Below are positions 8,405-17,140 of a DNA stretch of 50,357 nt, piece by piece. The position numbers and the translations under genes are program-made. The DNA is taken from the NCBI GenBank assembly GCA_934154805.1, contig CAKPGM010000013.1, forward strand, positions 1 to 50,357, given 5' to 3'. The stretch comes from an uncultured Clostridia bacterium (GTDB lineage: Bacteria; Bacillota; Clostridia; TANB77; CAG-508). Position 1 is the stretch's first letter. Each line of letters begins with the position of its first letter. The notes under the pieces are model-generated. The model searched no databases, was not told where the DNA came from, and worked only from the letters and a program-made list of their open reading frames with translations.

Positions 8405-10618
8405 ATGAATTATAAAAAACAACAAAATATACAAATTGATAATAAAAGTAAAAGATTGAAATGGTTTGTTGTTGTATTCGTTATTTTTATCTTAGCATTA
8501 ATCTCAAGATTGTTTGTTTTACAATTTGTTGATAGTGCTTCTTTAAAAGAAAAAGCTTATAAACAATCAACAGCAAATAGGGTTATTAGTCCAAAAAGAG
8601 GAACTATATATGATGCCACCGGAAAGGCACTTGCCGTAAGTACAGAAGTGGATACTATTAGTGTTAATCCTTCTCTTATCGTTGTAAAAAACAATCAAGA
8701 TGAAACAAATGCTTTAAAAGAAAAAGTTGCAACCGCTTTAGCAAATATTTTCGAGTTAAACTATAACGAAGTTTTAGTAAAAGTAACTAGTACAAATTCA
8801 GTAGAAACAATTGCAAAAAAAGTAGATTTGAGTAAGGTTGAAGAATTAAAGCAGTGGATGAAAGATAACAAATGCTATTCTGGAATAAATATTGATAAGG
8901 ATACAAAACGTTCCTATCCATACAATAATTTAGCTTCAAATCTTATAGGTTTTTGTGGTAGTGATAACAATGGTTTGTCTGGAATTGAATACAATCTAGA
9001 TTCAACTCTAACAGGTACTCCTGGTAAGCTTGTTACAGCAACAGATGTAACACAGGAAGCAATACCTGATAGTGATAAGCAATACATTGCTCCTGAAAAC
9101 GGAAGTAATATCACTTTATCTATAGATGCTAATATTCAAGCAATTGTAGAAAAGTATTTGAAACAAGCAGTGGATGAAAACAACTGTAAAAATGGTGGTT
9201 CTATGATACTAATGGATCCTTCAACAGGAGATATTTTAGCAATGGCCACTTATCCAGATTATAATTTAAATACACCTTTTGAGCCAAATGAAAGTCTTTC
9301 TCAAGGTTGGGATGAATTATCTAGCGAAGAGAAAAGTAATAGTTTATATAAAATGTATAGCAACAAAGTAGTTAATGAAACATTTGAACCAGGCTCTATA
9401 TTCAAGGTTATTATGGCATCTGTAGCTTTAGAAGAGGATATTACAGAAACAGATATCTCAGGTGATTTCTACTGCAGTGGTAGTATGCAAGTAGCAGATA
9501 AAAACATTAACTGTGCAAAAACTTCTGGCCATGGTTCAGAATCTTTACGAAACGCATTAGAAAATTCTTGTAACCCAGCTTTAATCCAGTTAGGTCAAAG
9601 AATTGGAGCCAATACTCTATATAAGTATTTTAATGCTTTTGGGTTATTTAGCAAAACAGGTATTGATACAGCAGGAGAATCTTCTAGTCAATTTCACTCA
9701 TTAAATTCTGTCGGACCTGTAGAGCTTGCAACCATGTCATTTGGTCAAAGATTTACAATTACTCCTTTGCAAATGATAACAGCAGCTTGCGCTATTGCAA
9801 ATGATGGAGTCTTAGTTAAGCCAAGACTTATAACTAAAATAGAAAATCCAGATACAAAAGTTGTTACCAATGTAGATATTGAAGAAGTAAGACAAGTTAT
9901 CTCTCCTGAAACTGCAGCAAAGGTTCGCGGTATGATGCGTTCTGTCGTTGAAGATGGTGGTGGACAATCAGGTGCTGTTAAAGGTTATACTATAGGAGGA
10001 AAAACAGGTACTTCAGAACCAGATCCTAATCATCCAGAAAATGGATATGTAGCTTCATTTTTAGCTATCGCTCCTGTTGAAAACACTAAAGTAGTTGCTC
10101 TATTGTCATTATATGGCCCTCAAGGAAAATCTCATTTTGGCGGAGTTATCGCTGCTCCAGTTGTTTCTCAAGTGTTAAGTGAAGTATTGCCTTATCTAGG
10201 TATACCTTCTAATGACAACTCTTCTGAATCAAATGGAATTAAGATACCTGATTTAAAAAATAAAACAGTTGAAGAAGCTAAACAAATATTAAAAGATTTA
10301 GGTATAAACTGTTTAACTAGTGCAAACTCTTCAGAAATTATAACTTCTCAGACTCCAAAGGCTGGAACATCAATTTCTCAGAATGGATTTGTAAGATTAT
10401 ATACTGCAGAAAATAATTCTTCTGTTTCTACTTCTGTTCCAGATTTAAAAGGCAAGAGTCTAACACAAGCAACTGCAGCATTAAAGGCTAAAAATCTAAA
10501 TATACAAGCCACCGGTAGTGGAATTGTAGTTTCACAAGATCCAGCAGTTGGGTCATCTGTTGAAGAAGGAAGTATTGTTAGGGTTACATTGCAAAAAGTT
10601 ACAAGTGACTTACACTAG
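8405..10618 (+). CDS. Class B penicillin-binding protein (SpoVD/FtsI type) with two PASTA domains
   Basis: This 737-aa D,D-transpeptidase cross-links peptidoglycan at the outer face of the membrane. A membrane anchor spans about 19-40. The dimerisation domain begins at about 60 (SPKRGTIYDATG). The catalytic motifs are all present: SIFK with Ser331, SCN 388-390 and KTGTSE from 533. Two PASTA domains follow at about 613-735 (IPDLKNKTVEEAKQ and VPDLKGKSLTQA). Length and layout fit SpoVD or FtsI. A second class B enzyme with one PASTA domain sits in the dcw cluster at 44430-46586, so this one may be the specialised paralogue, for example for sporulation; that is inference. RBS GATGGTGA. It is followed by its own terminator and the GT51 gene. 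Confidence 0.9.
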   Translation: MNYKKQQNIQIDNKSKRLKWFVVVFVIFILALISRLFVLQFVDSASLKEKAYKQSTANRVISPKRGTIYDATGKALAVSTEVDTISVNPSLIVVKNNQDETNALKEKVATALANIFELNYNEVLVKVTSTNSVETIAKKVDLSKVEELKQWMKDNKCYSGINIDKDTKRSYPYNNLASNLIGFCGSDNNGLSGIEYNLDSTLTGTPGKLVTATDVTQEAIPDSDKQYIAPENGSNITLSIDANIQAIVEKYLKQAVDENNCKNGGSMILMDPSTGDILAMATYPDYNLNTPFEPNESLSQGWDELSSEEKSNSLYKMYSNKVVNETFEPGSIFKVIMASVALEEDITETDISGDFYCSGSMQVADKNINCAKTSGHGSESLRNALENSCNPALIQLGQRIGANTLYKYFNAFGLFSKTGIDTAGESSSQFHSLNSVGPVELATMSFGQRFTITPLQMITAACAIANDGVLVKPRLITKIENPDTKVVTNVDIEEVRQVISPETAAKVRGMMRSVVEDGGGQSGAVKGYTIGGKTGTSEPDPNHPENGYVASFLAIAPVENTKVVALLSLYGPQGKSHFGGVIAAPVVSQVLSEVLPYLGIPSNDNSSESNGIKIPDLKNKTVEEAKQILKDLGINCLTSANSSEIITSQTPKAGTSISQNGFVRLYTAENNSSVSTSVPDLKGKSLTQATAALKAKNLNIQATGSGIVVSQDPAVGSSVEEGSIVRVTLQKVTSDLH

Positions 10619-10640
10619 TTTTTAAAAGATATAAAATTTA

Positions 10641-10669
10641 AGAAATGCTTTAAATAGCATTTCTTTTTT
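10641..10669 (+). terminator. Terminator after the PASTA penicillin-binding protein gene
   Basis: AGAAATGC / GCATTTCT stem with an 8-nt loop and a following T-run (TTTTTT). The promoter of the next gene must lie in or just after it; a TATAAT occurs at 10684-10689 with only a weak -35 region. Confidence 0.8.
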
Positions 10670-10717
10670 GTCGTATTTTGTGTTATAATGTTTATAGAAT
10701 TATTTTAGGGGGAATTT

Positions 10718-11437
10718 ATGAAGTTTATTAGAAGATTATTGTTATTTATTCTTGTTATCATTCTAATAGTTGGAAGTGTTCTTTATTTAAATGGTAACAA
10801 ATTGTATAAAGAAAAAATTGAAGAAACCAGTATCGAAGATAAAGTTTCTTCAGTCAGAGAAGACTCAAATTTCGTTAATTTAAGCAGTCTCCCATCTTAT
10901 TATAAAGATGCTGTAGTTTCTGTAGAAGATAGAAGATTCTATTCTCATGGAACTATTGACTTTATTGCTTTAGCACGAGCAACATTCAGCAATATAAAGC
11001 AAAAAGATTTTAAAGAAGGCGGAAGTACCATTACTCAACAAACCGCAAAAAATTTATACTTAATGGAAGAAAAAGATGTTTCGAATAGAAAAGTTTCAGA
11101 ATTCTTAATTGGTAGAGATTTAGAAAAAAAATATAATAAAGACGAAATTTTAGAATTATATGTTAATACCATCTACTTTGGAGATGGATATTACGGAATT
11201 CAAGAAGCAGCAAAAGGATATTTTAATAAAGATGCAAAAGATTTAACATTATACGAAGCTACTATGCTTGCTGGTGTTCCAAACGCTCCTAGTCTTTACG
11301 CTCCAACAGCTAATTTCCATCTAACTAAAAGTAGACAAAAAAAAGTTATCTCTTCTATGGTAGAGGCAGGAACATTATCTCAAGAAGAAGCTAATAAATT
11401 ATATACTCAGATTGATTCATCAACTTATTCAAAATAA
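10718..11437 (+). CDS. Stand-alone peptidoglycan glycosyltransferase (GT51)
   Basis: This 239-aa protein has one N-terminal membrane helix (about 5-24) and a GT51 domain only; no transpeptidase domain follows. The family motifs are present: SVEDRRFYSHG (catalytic Glu), GGSTITQQTAKNLYL, RKVSEFLIGRDLEKKY and EILELYVNTIYFG. It polymerises lipid II into glycan strands outside the membrane. Length and architecture match MtgA/SgtB-type monofunctional transglycosylases rather than a truncated PBP1A. It lies behind a class B transpeptidase, which could supply the missing cross-linking activity. RBS GGGGGAA. Confidence 0.9.
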   Translation: MKFIRRLLLFILVIILIVGSVLYLNGNKLYKEKIEETSIEDKVSSVREDSNFVNLSSLPSYYKDAVVSVEDRRFYSHGTIDFIALARATFSNIKQKDFKEGGSTITQQTAKNLYLMEEKDVSNRKVSEFLIGRDLEKKYNKDEILELYVNTIYFGDGYYGIQEAAKGYFNKDAKDLTLYEATMLAGVPNAPSLYAPTANFHLTKSRQKKVISSMVEAGTLSQEEANKLYTQIDSSTYSK

Positions 11438-11443
11438 AGTGTT

Positions 11444-11471
11444 AAATTCCTCGGTAATGCCGAGGAATTTT
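11444..11471. terminator. Bidirectional terminator between GT51 gene and hydA
   Basis: AAATTCCTCGG / CCGAGGAATTT with a 5-nt loop and T/A tracts on both sides, between two converging genes. Confidence 0.85.
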
Positions 11472-11473
11472 AT

Positions 11474-13213
11474 TTATATATTATATTTTTCTTTTTTGCT
11501 ATATGTTGTATGTAAATATTTATGAGCAACTTTGCTTCCTGGTTTTTCTAGAAATTCTTTATATAATTTTATAATAGTAGGATTTTGATGTGATTTTCTT
11601 ATTGTGCTAGCTTCATCTATTGAATATAGACTGTCTGCTCTTAATTTTCTTACATCAACTGTACTTCTAATCTTCGAGCTTTTTATAGGTTGCCCTCCAC
11701 CCATTACACATCCGCCTGGGCAGGCCATTATCTCTATAAAATGATATTCTGCTTTTCCACTTTTTATTTCTTCCATAATTTGTCTTGCAGCTTTTAAACC
11801 AGATGCAACTGCAATATTCACATCTTTTCCGGCAATTGTTAATGTAGCTTTTTTTATTCCTTCTTGTCCTCTAACATCCTCATATTCCACCTTCTCAAGG
11901 TTCTTTCCTTCTAGTATATCAGATGCTGTCCTTAGAGCCGCTTCCATAACTCCACCAGTTGTTCCAAATATAGCTCCTGCTCCTGTTGCTTCTCCCATTG
12001 GATCATCAAACTCAGAATCTTCTAGCTCATTAAATTCTATGTTTCCTTGCTTAATCATTCTTGAAAGTTCTCTTGTTGTAATAACTGCATCTACATCTCT
12101 TAGTCCGTCTACTTCCATTTCTTCTCTTGTGCACTCATACTTCTTAGCAATACAAGGCATTACAGATACCACATATATTTTTGATGGATCAACATTAAAC
12201 TTTTGAGCATAATATGATTTTATAATTGCTCCAAACATTTGATGTGGAGATTTGCAACTTGATAAATGATCTAGTAATTCTGGATAGTTCTTTTCTGCAA
12301 ATCTTACCCAACCTGGGCTACAAGAAGTAATCATTGGTAGAACTGCTTTTCCGTTTAGTCTATCTATAAATTCATTTGCTTCTTCCATTATTGTAAGATC
12401 TGCTCCTGTATTTGTATCAAACACTTTGTCAAATCCTAGTCTCCTAAGAGCAGTTATCATCTTGCCTTGTACATTTGTGCCTATTGGCATTCCAAACTCT
12501 TCTCCAAGTGCAACCCTTACAGCTGGTGCTGTTTGAACTACTGTATATACCTCTGGATCTTTTAATTTTATCCATACCTTTTTTGTATCATCTTTTTCAT
12601 GAAGTGCACCTGTTGGACAAGCTTCTATACATTGTCCACAAAATGTGCAGTCCACATCTGCCAAACTATGATCACCTGCTGTTGATACACAAGCTTCGAA
12701 TCCTCTATTTATACAATCTATTGCTCCTACATTTTGGATATTTTTACAAGCTCCTACACATCTTCTACACAATACACACTTATTAAAATCTCTCACTATT
12801 GCAGGAGACTTATCGTCTATTTTGTGTTTTGTTCTTTCTCCTTCATATTCTACATCTAGTACATTAAATTTTATAGCTAATGCTTGTAGCTCACAATTTC
12901 CATTTCTTATACAGGTTAAGCAGTCCTTGGCGTGATTAGATATTATTAGGTCAAGTACCATTTTTCTTGCCTCTAATACATCTGGTGTATGAGTATGAAC
13001 TGCCATTCCTTCTTCTACTTTTTGAATACAAGATGTAGCAAATCCTTTTCTGCCTTCCACTTCTACTATACACATTCTGCAATCGCCAATTTCATTAACT
13101 TTTTTTAGATAGCAAAGAGTTGGTATGTCTATGTTAGCTTGTCTTGCAGCTTCTAGTATAGTAGTACCTTCTGGAACACTTATTTCTTTATTATCAATTT
13201 TTAAATTAATCAT
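11474..13213 (-). CDS. hydA: [FeFe]-hydrogenase catalytic subunit (HydA/HndD type)
   Basis: This 579-aa cytoplasmic protein carries, in order: an N-terminal [2Fe-2S] domain (C34, C45, C48, C62), a His-Cys3 [4Fe-4S] site (H94, C98, C101, C107), two ferredoxin-type clusters (CVLCRRCVGAC from 146 and CTFCGQCIEAC from 189) and the H-cluster domain. The H-cluster motifs are TSCSPGW (296-302), MPCIAKKYE (352-360) and EIMACPGGCVMGGGQP near 500. It reduces protons to H2. With HydB and HydC it should form a trimeric, possibly electron-bifurcating complex using ferredoxin and NAD(P)H; bifurcation is known for this family and not shown here. It is the last gene of hydC-hydB-hydA. RBS AAGAAGGAG. Confidence 0.95.
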   Translation of the reverse strand: MINLKIDNKEISVPEGTTILEAARQANIDIPTLCYLKKVNEIGDCRMCIVEVEGRKGFATSCIQKVEEGMAVHTHTPDVLEARKMVLDLIISNHAKDCLTCIRNGNCELQALAIKFNVLDVEYEGERTKHKIDDKSPAIVRDFNKCVLCRRCVGACKNIQNVGAIDCINRGFEACVSTAGDHSLADVDCTFCGQCIEACPTGALHEKDDTKKVWIKLKDPEVYTVVQTAPAVRVALGEEFGMPIGTNVQGKMITALRRLGFDKVFDTNTGADLTIMEEANEFIDRLNGKAVLPMITSCSPGWVRFAEKNYPELLDHLSSCKSPHQMFGAIIKSYYAQKFNVDPSKIYVVSVMPCIAKKYECTREEMEVDGLRDVDAVITTRELSRMIKQGNIEFNELEDSEFDDPMGEATGAGAIFGTTGGVMEAALRTASDILEGKNLEKVEYEDVRGQEGIKKATLTIAGKDVNIAVASGLKAARQIMEEIKSGKAEYHFIEIMACPGGCVMGGGQPIKSSKIRSTVDVRKLRADSLYSIDEASTIRKSHQNPTIIKLYKEFLEKPGSKVAHKYLHTTYSKKEKYNI

Positions 13214-13231
13214 TCTATTTTTTCTCCTTCT

Positions 13232-15133
13232 TTAGCATTGAAAATTTGACATATCAACTTGTGCTGTTTGTCCTGCTCCTATTGCTTTGAACGGACATTT
13301 TTGCATACAACTTCTACACTTTATACACTTGCTCTGGTCAATTGCGTGTACTTTTCCTGGTTCACCAGATATTGCTCCAACTGGACACACTTTTTTACAA
13401 ATATCACAACCTCTGCACTTTTCTGAATCTATTACAATTTTAGCTAATGCTTTACATTCCATTGCTTCACATTCATAGGTTATTACGTGTCTTCTGTATT
13501 CTTCTTTAAAATATTTCATTGTACTTAAAACTGGATTTGGTGCTGTTTGACCAAGACCACATATTGCAGATTTTTTAATATTGAATGCTAATCTTTCTAG
13601 CTTATATAAATCTTCTTCTGTTCCATTTCCTTCGCAAATTCTTTCAAGTATTTCTAACATTCTCTTTGTTCCAATTCTACAAGGTGTACATTTTCCACAA
13701 CTTTCGCTTACTGTAAAATCTAAATAAAATCTTGCTATATTAACCATACATTTAGTATCATCCATTACAATAAGTCCACCAGATCCCATCATAGAGCCAA
13801 TTTGAGCTAAACTTTCATAATCAATCTTTGTATCTAAATGCTCTTTTGGAATACAGCCTCCTGAAGGACCTCCTGTTTGAGCAGCTTTGAACTCTCTACC
13901 ATTTGGTATTCCTCCACCTATATCATATATAATCTCTCTTAATGTTGTTCCCATTGGAACCTCTACAAGTCCTACATTGTTTACATTTCCACCAAGTGCA
14001 AACACCTTTGTACCTTTTGAAGTTTCTGTTCCTATTTTAGAATACCAGTCTGCTCCATTTATAATTATTTTTGTTACATTTGCATATGTTTCAACATTAT
14101 TTATTAATGTTGGTTTACCCCATAAACCATAATGTGCTGGATATGGTGGTTTTACTCTTGGTTGACCACGTTTTCCTTCTATTGATTCAATTAATGCCGT
14201 TTCCTCTCCACAAACAAAAGCTCCCGCTCCTAGTCTTATTTCAACATCAAAGTTGAAATCTGTTCCAAATATTTTCTTTCCTAATATTCCATATTTTCTT
14301 TCTTGGTCTATTGCAATTTGAAGTCTTTTTACTGCAATTGGATATTCTGCTCTTACATATATGTAACCCTTATCTGCTCCAATAGCATATCCTGCTATCG
14401 CCATAGCCTCTATTACAGAGTTTGGATCTCCCTCTAGTATGCTTCTATCCATAAAAGCTCCTGGATCCCCTTCATCAGCATTGCATATTACATATTTCTG
14501 ACCATCAGGTTCTGCTTTTACAAAGCTCCATTTCTTACCTGTTGGGAAGCCAGCTCCACCTCTACCTCTTAAGCCAGATTTACTAATTTCTTCTATTACT
14601 TCATCTCTTGTCATTGTTGTTAAAACTTTTTCCAAAGCTTTAAATCCATCAAAAGCTATATATTCATCAATATTCTCTGGATCTATAACTCCACAATTTT
14701 TAAGAGCTATACGCATCTGCTTTTTGTAAAAAGGAAGTTCATCTAATTTTTTTACTACAGTGCCATCAATATCCTTGCAAAGTAATCTCTCAACAATTTT
14801 ACCTTCCATTATATGAGTTTTTATAATTTCTTCACAATCTTCTGGTTTTACCATTGAATAAAAAGTATCTTCTGGTCTAATTATTACAATTGGACCTTTT
14901 GAGCATAAACCAAAACATCCTGTTTGTATTACTCTCACATTTTCTAGCTTCTCTTTCTTTACTATTTTTCTAAAGTTCTCTATTATTTGAGTTGATTTAG
15001 AAGACGTACATCCTGTTCCGTGACATACTAATATGTGTTTTTCTTTGCACTTTGCATTTACATTAACTCTTAAATCTAGTTCTTCTCTTTTTTCTTTGCG
15101 TATTTTTTCTATATCTTCAATAGTTTTTTTCAC
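13232..15133 (-). CDS. hydB: Hydrogenase NAD(P)H/FMN subunit (HydB/HndC, NuoF-like)
   Basis: This 633-aa protein starts at a GTG (15133) with an AAAGGAGG ribosome site. It has an N-terminal thioredoxin-like [2Fe-2S] domain (C37, C42, C73, C77). The FMN and NAD-binding NuoF core contains GRGGAGFPTGKKW and GAGAFVCGEETALIE. A SCGKCTPCRIG [4Fe-4S] site follows, and then a C-terminal two-cluster ferredoxin (CRGCDICKKVC and CIKCRSCMQKC). It passes electrons between pyridine nucleotide and the catalytic subunit. Length and domain order are those of HydB of trimeric hydrogenases. It is separated from hydA by 18 nt and from hydC by 39 nt. Confidence 0.95.
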   Translation of the reverse strand: MKKTIEDIEKIRKEKREELDLRVNVNAKCKEKHILVCHGTGCTSSKSTQIIENFRKIVKKEKLENVRVIQTGCFGLCSKGPIVIIRPEDTFYSMVKPEDCEEIIKTHIMEGKIVERLLCKDIDGTVVKKLDELPFYKKQMRIALKNCGVIDPENIDEYIAFDGFKALEKVLTTMTRDEVIEEISKSGLRGRGGAGFPTGKKWSFVKAEPDGQKYVICNADEGDPGAFMDRSILEGDPNSVIEAMAIAGYAIGADKGYIYVRAEYPIAVKRLQIAIDQERKYGILGKKIFGTDFNFDVEIRLGAGAFVCGEETALIESIEGKRGQPRVKPPYPAHYGLWGKPTLINNVETYANVTKIIINGADWYSKIGTETSKGTKVFALGGNVNNVGLVEVPMGTTLREIIYDIGGGIPNGREFKAAQTGGPSGGCIPKEHLDTKIDYESLAQIGSMMGSGGLIVMDDTKCMVNIARFYLDFTVSESCGKCTPCRIGTKRMLEILERICEGNGTEEDLYKLERLAFNIKKSAICGLGQTAPNPVLSTMKYFKEEYRRHVITYECEAMECKALAKIVIDSEKCRGCDICKKVCPVGAISGEPGKVHAIDQSKCIKCRSCMQKCPFKAIGAGQTAQVDMSNFQC

Positions 15134-15172
15134 AATTTCCTCCTTTATGGCTTACTAGCCTTTGGTTAAAAT

Positions 15173-15670
15173 TTATTCTTTAGACATATACATATCTAAG
15201 ACTTCATCCATTTTCTTAACAGTAGCTTTTCCATATACTTCATCATTAACTGTAAATACAGGTGCTAGCCCACAAGCTCCAACACATCTTGTTGTATCTA
15301 GTGAAAACTTTCCGTCAGATGTTGTTTGACCTTCTTCTACTCCTAATTTCGACTTTGCTCTTTCTAATATTTCTTTGGAACCTTTTACGAAACAAGCAGT
15401 ACCTAGACATACCGAAACATTGTATTTTCCTTTTGGTACTAATGTAAATCTTGAATAAAATGTTATAACTCCGTACACTTCTGCTAACGCCATATTTAAA
15501 TAATTGGCTATTTCAATTTGTGCAATTTTAGGAATGTATCCATATTTTACTTGTACTTCGTTTAGTATTGGAATTAAATTGTCCTTATGTCCTTTGTACT
15601 TTTTTAAGATTTCTCCGATTTCTGTCTTTAGCTTTTCATCAACACAATTTGTGCATTTGTTCTCCTCCAT
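15173..15670 (-). CDS. hydC: Hydrogenase [2Fe-2S] subunit (HydC/HndA, NuoE-like)
   Basis: This 165-aa protein has a helical N-terminal half and a thioredoxin-like [2Fe-2S] fold. The cluster cysteines lie in VCLGTACFVKGS and in TTRCVGACGLAPV. It transfers electrons within the hydrogenase complex. It is the first gene of the hyd operon, with a strong AAAGGAGG ribosome site. A CTNC near the N-terminus (residues 6-9) is an extra Cys pair of unknown meaning. Confidence 0.93.
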   Translation of the reverse strand: MEENKCTNCVDEKLKTEIGEILKKYKGHKDNLIPILNEVQVKYGYIPKIAQIEIANYLNMALAEVYGVITFYSRFTLVPKGKYNVSVCLGTACFVKGSKEILERAKSKLGVEEGQTTSDGKFSLDTTRCVGACGLAPVFTVNDEVYGKATVKKMDEVLDMYMSKE

Positions 15671-15756
15671 ACTTTCCTCCTTTATACATTTGTATTTTGT
15701 GTTTATATCTTCTTTTAAGTTTATTATCTTTTTGGATGCAATATAACTGCAAATTG

Positions 15757-15785
15757 ATTATACCAAAATCGACATTTTTATACAA
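15757..15785 (-). promoter_or_regulatory. Promoter of hydCBA
   Basis: TTGTAT, 17 bp, TATAAT on the minus strand, about 87 bp upstream of hydC, giving a leader of roughly 80 nt. Confidence 0.6.
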
Positions 15786-15812
15786 TGTTTTTAAAAAGTT
15801 TTAACAAAAAAA

Positions 15813-15840
15813 CCGATAATAAGTTTTATCTTATTATCAG
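15813..15840 (-). terminator. Terminator of the LRR pilin-like gene
   Basis: CTGATAATAAG / CTTATTATCGG stem, one mismatch, followed on the minus strand by TTTTTTT. It lies 11 bp after the stop codon at 15852. Confidence 0.8.
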
Positions 15841-15851
15841 CTTAATTGTGT

Positions 15852-16796
15852 TTATTTAGCATAGTTTACTATTACATTACAATTATCCCATGTTTTATTC
15901 CAGTCCGAATTCCATCCTGTTGGTTGTTCACCTTCTTTGAACGGTACATTTACCGTTATTGATTGTATAAAATAAAAGACATATTCTCCCATTGTCGTTA
16001 CACTATTCGGTATAGTTATTTCAGTTAGTTCTTGGCAACTCTTAAAAGCATGTTTCCCTATCTTAGTTATATTACTAGGAATTACTACTTTTTCTAAACC
16101 ACTACAATGCTCAAAAGTGCTATCTTCTATCTCGTTGACTTTATTGGGAATATTAACCTTTTTTAGGCTTTTGCATCCATAAAAAGCACTATTCCCTATT
16201 TTTGACATAGTATTAGGAATTGATATTTCACATAATGCTGTACTATATTGAAAAGCTTGTGCTTCTATTTCTTCTATTCCTTCACTAATTATTACTTTTG
16301 TTATTGTATCTTGTCCTTTACTATATCCAGTAGAAGCATTATCATATTCATTTCCATTGCATATTGATTTATTCCATATTGAAAAATATCGAGCATGATT
16401 ATCTGTAGAACCTGTAGTATTTCCTGAAATTTTTTTTACTTTTTTTCCATTTATACTATTTGGTATTATTACTATTGTATCCGTTCCCTTATAACTCGTT
16501 AATGTTATTGTTTCATCATTTTCTTCTCTGTATTCCCAGTCATCTATGTTTACTGGCTCAACTATTTCAGGAGTATTTGCCACTTCATCGATCCAACTAT
16601 CTATTTTATCCAAGTCTGCCTGTTCGTTTGCTCTTGCCTGCCCATATTCTCTTTTTGCATCTTTTGATTTTTGGATTATTCCATTGTTATCTAATATTAA
16701 GCTTATACTTACTCCTGCTAGTATTAAAAGTACTACAATTGTTACCACTAATGCAATTAGTGTAATTCCTCTTTTATTTTTCAATTTTTGATTCAT
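15852..16796 (-). CDS. Pilin-like N-terminus with BspA-type leucine-rich repeats
   Basis: This 314-aa protein starts with MNQKLKNKRG, then the hydrophobic ITLIALVVTIVVLLILAG, a type IV prepilin-like signal lacking Glu5. A charged helix (about 34-70) follows. From about 155 to 290 there are LRR_5/BspA repeats of about 23 residues: I..GIEEIEAQAFQYSTALCEISIPNTM, then similar units with AFYGCKSLKKVNIP, TFEHCSGLEKVVIP and AFKSCQELTEITIP. BspA repeats usually mediate adhesion. The first 62 or so residues are identical to those of the gene at 18615-19484 apart from the last few, while the rest is unrelated in sequence. RBS AGAGGAAA. It has its own promoter and terminator, so it is monocistronic. Surface location and binding role are inferred. 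Confidence 0.8.
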   Translation of the reverse strand: MNQKLKNKRGITLIALVVTIVVLLILAGVSISLILDNNGIIQKSKDAKREYGQARANEQADLDKIDSWIDEVANTPEIVEPVNIDDWEYREENDETITLTSYKGTDTIVIIPNSINGKKVKKISGNTTGSTDNHARYFSIWNKSICNGNEYDNASTGYSKGQDTITKVIISEGIEEIEAQAFQYSTALCEISIPNTMSKIGNSAFYGCKSLKKVNIPNKVNEIEDSTFEHCSGLEKVVIPSNITKIGKHAFKSCQELTEITIPNSVTTMGEYVFYFIQSITVNVPFKEGEQPTGWNSDWNKTWDNCNVIVNYAK

Positions 16797-16851
16797 CTCT
16801 TTTCCTCTCTTTCTTTAGTATTTTAATGTTTGTTTATTTTATTATGTCATT

Positions 16852-16880
16852 ATTATAAAACATTATGTTTTGCAATGCAA
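16852..16880 (-). promoter_or_regulatory. Promoter of the LRR pilin-like gene
   Basis: TTGCAT, 17 bp, TATAAT on the minus strand, with a leader of about 50 nt. The same arrangement recurs upstream of the paralogue at 18615-19484. Confidence 0.7.
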
Positions 16881-16892
16881 TTATTTGTTAAT

Positions 16893-17077
16893 TTTTTATT
16901 AAATACATTATTCAATAAAAAATCTCAGAGACACAATTTACGTATTCTCTAAGATTATATTGTTTTTACATATTAGTTACTTTTATAATTCTTTGTTTTA
17001 TACTATTGACTTTTTTCTTACAGTTGTGCTATAAGTAAAGATAGTTAGTTTTAATTAAATAATGTATTTAATTAAAA
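16893..17077. repeat. 185-bp element with palindromic inverted ends, copy A
   Basis: The left end (16893-16921) and right end (17049-17077) are each near-perfect palindromes with 13-bp arms and a 3-bp centre, and they are inverted copies of each other (18 of 19 core positions). Inside are a CTTAGAG/CTCTGAG hairpin (about 16923-16953) and a conserved block at 16981-17048. That block contains a possible plus-strand promoter (TTGACT, 18 bp, TATAAG) pointing away from the pilin-like gene. Copy B at 19587-19771 has exactly the same length. It could be a MITE/REPIN-like element, a structured RNA or a regulatory region. Confidence 0.6.
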
Positions 17078-17099
17078 AAATTTTTGTTTATTATTCATA

Positions 17100-17136
17100 A
17101 AAAGAGCCTAAAAGTTTTACTCTTTCAAGCTCTTTT
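17100..17136 (-). terminator. Terminator of the first Rpn gene
   Basis: AAAAGAGC / GCTCTTTT stem around a 21-nt loop, with a T-run on the minus strand, just after the stop codon of the displaced frame at 17141. Confidence 0.65.
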
Positions 17137-17140
17137 ATTT

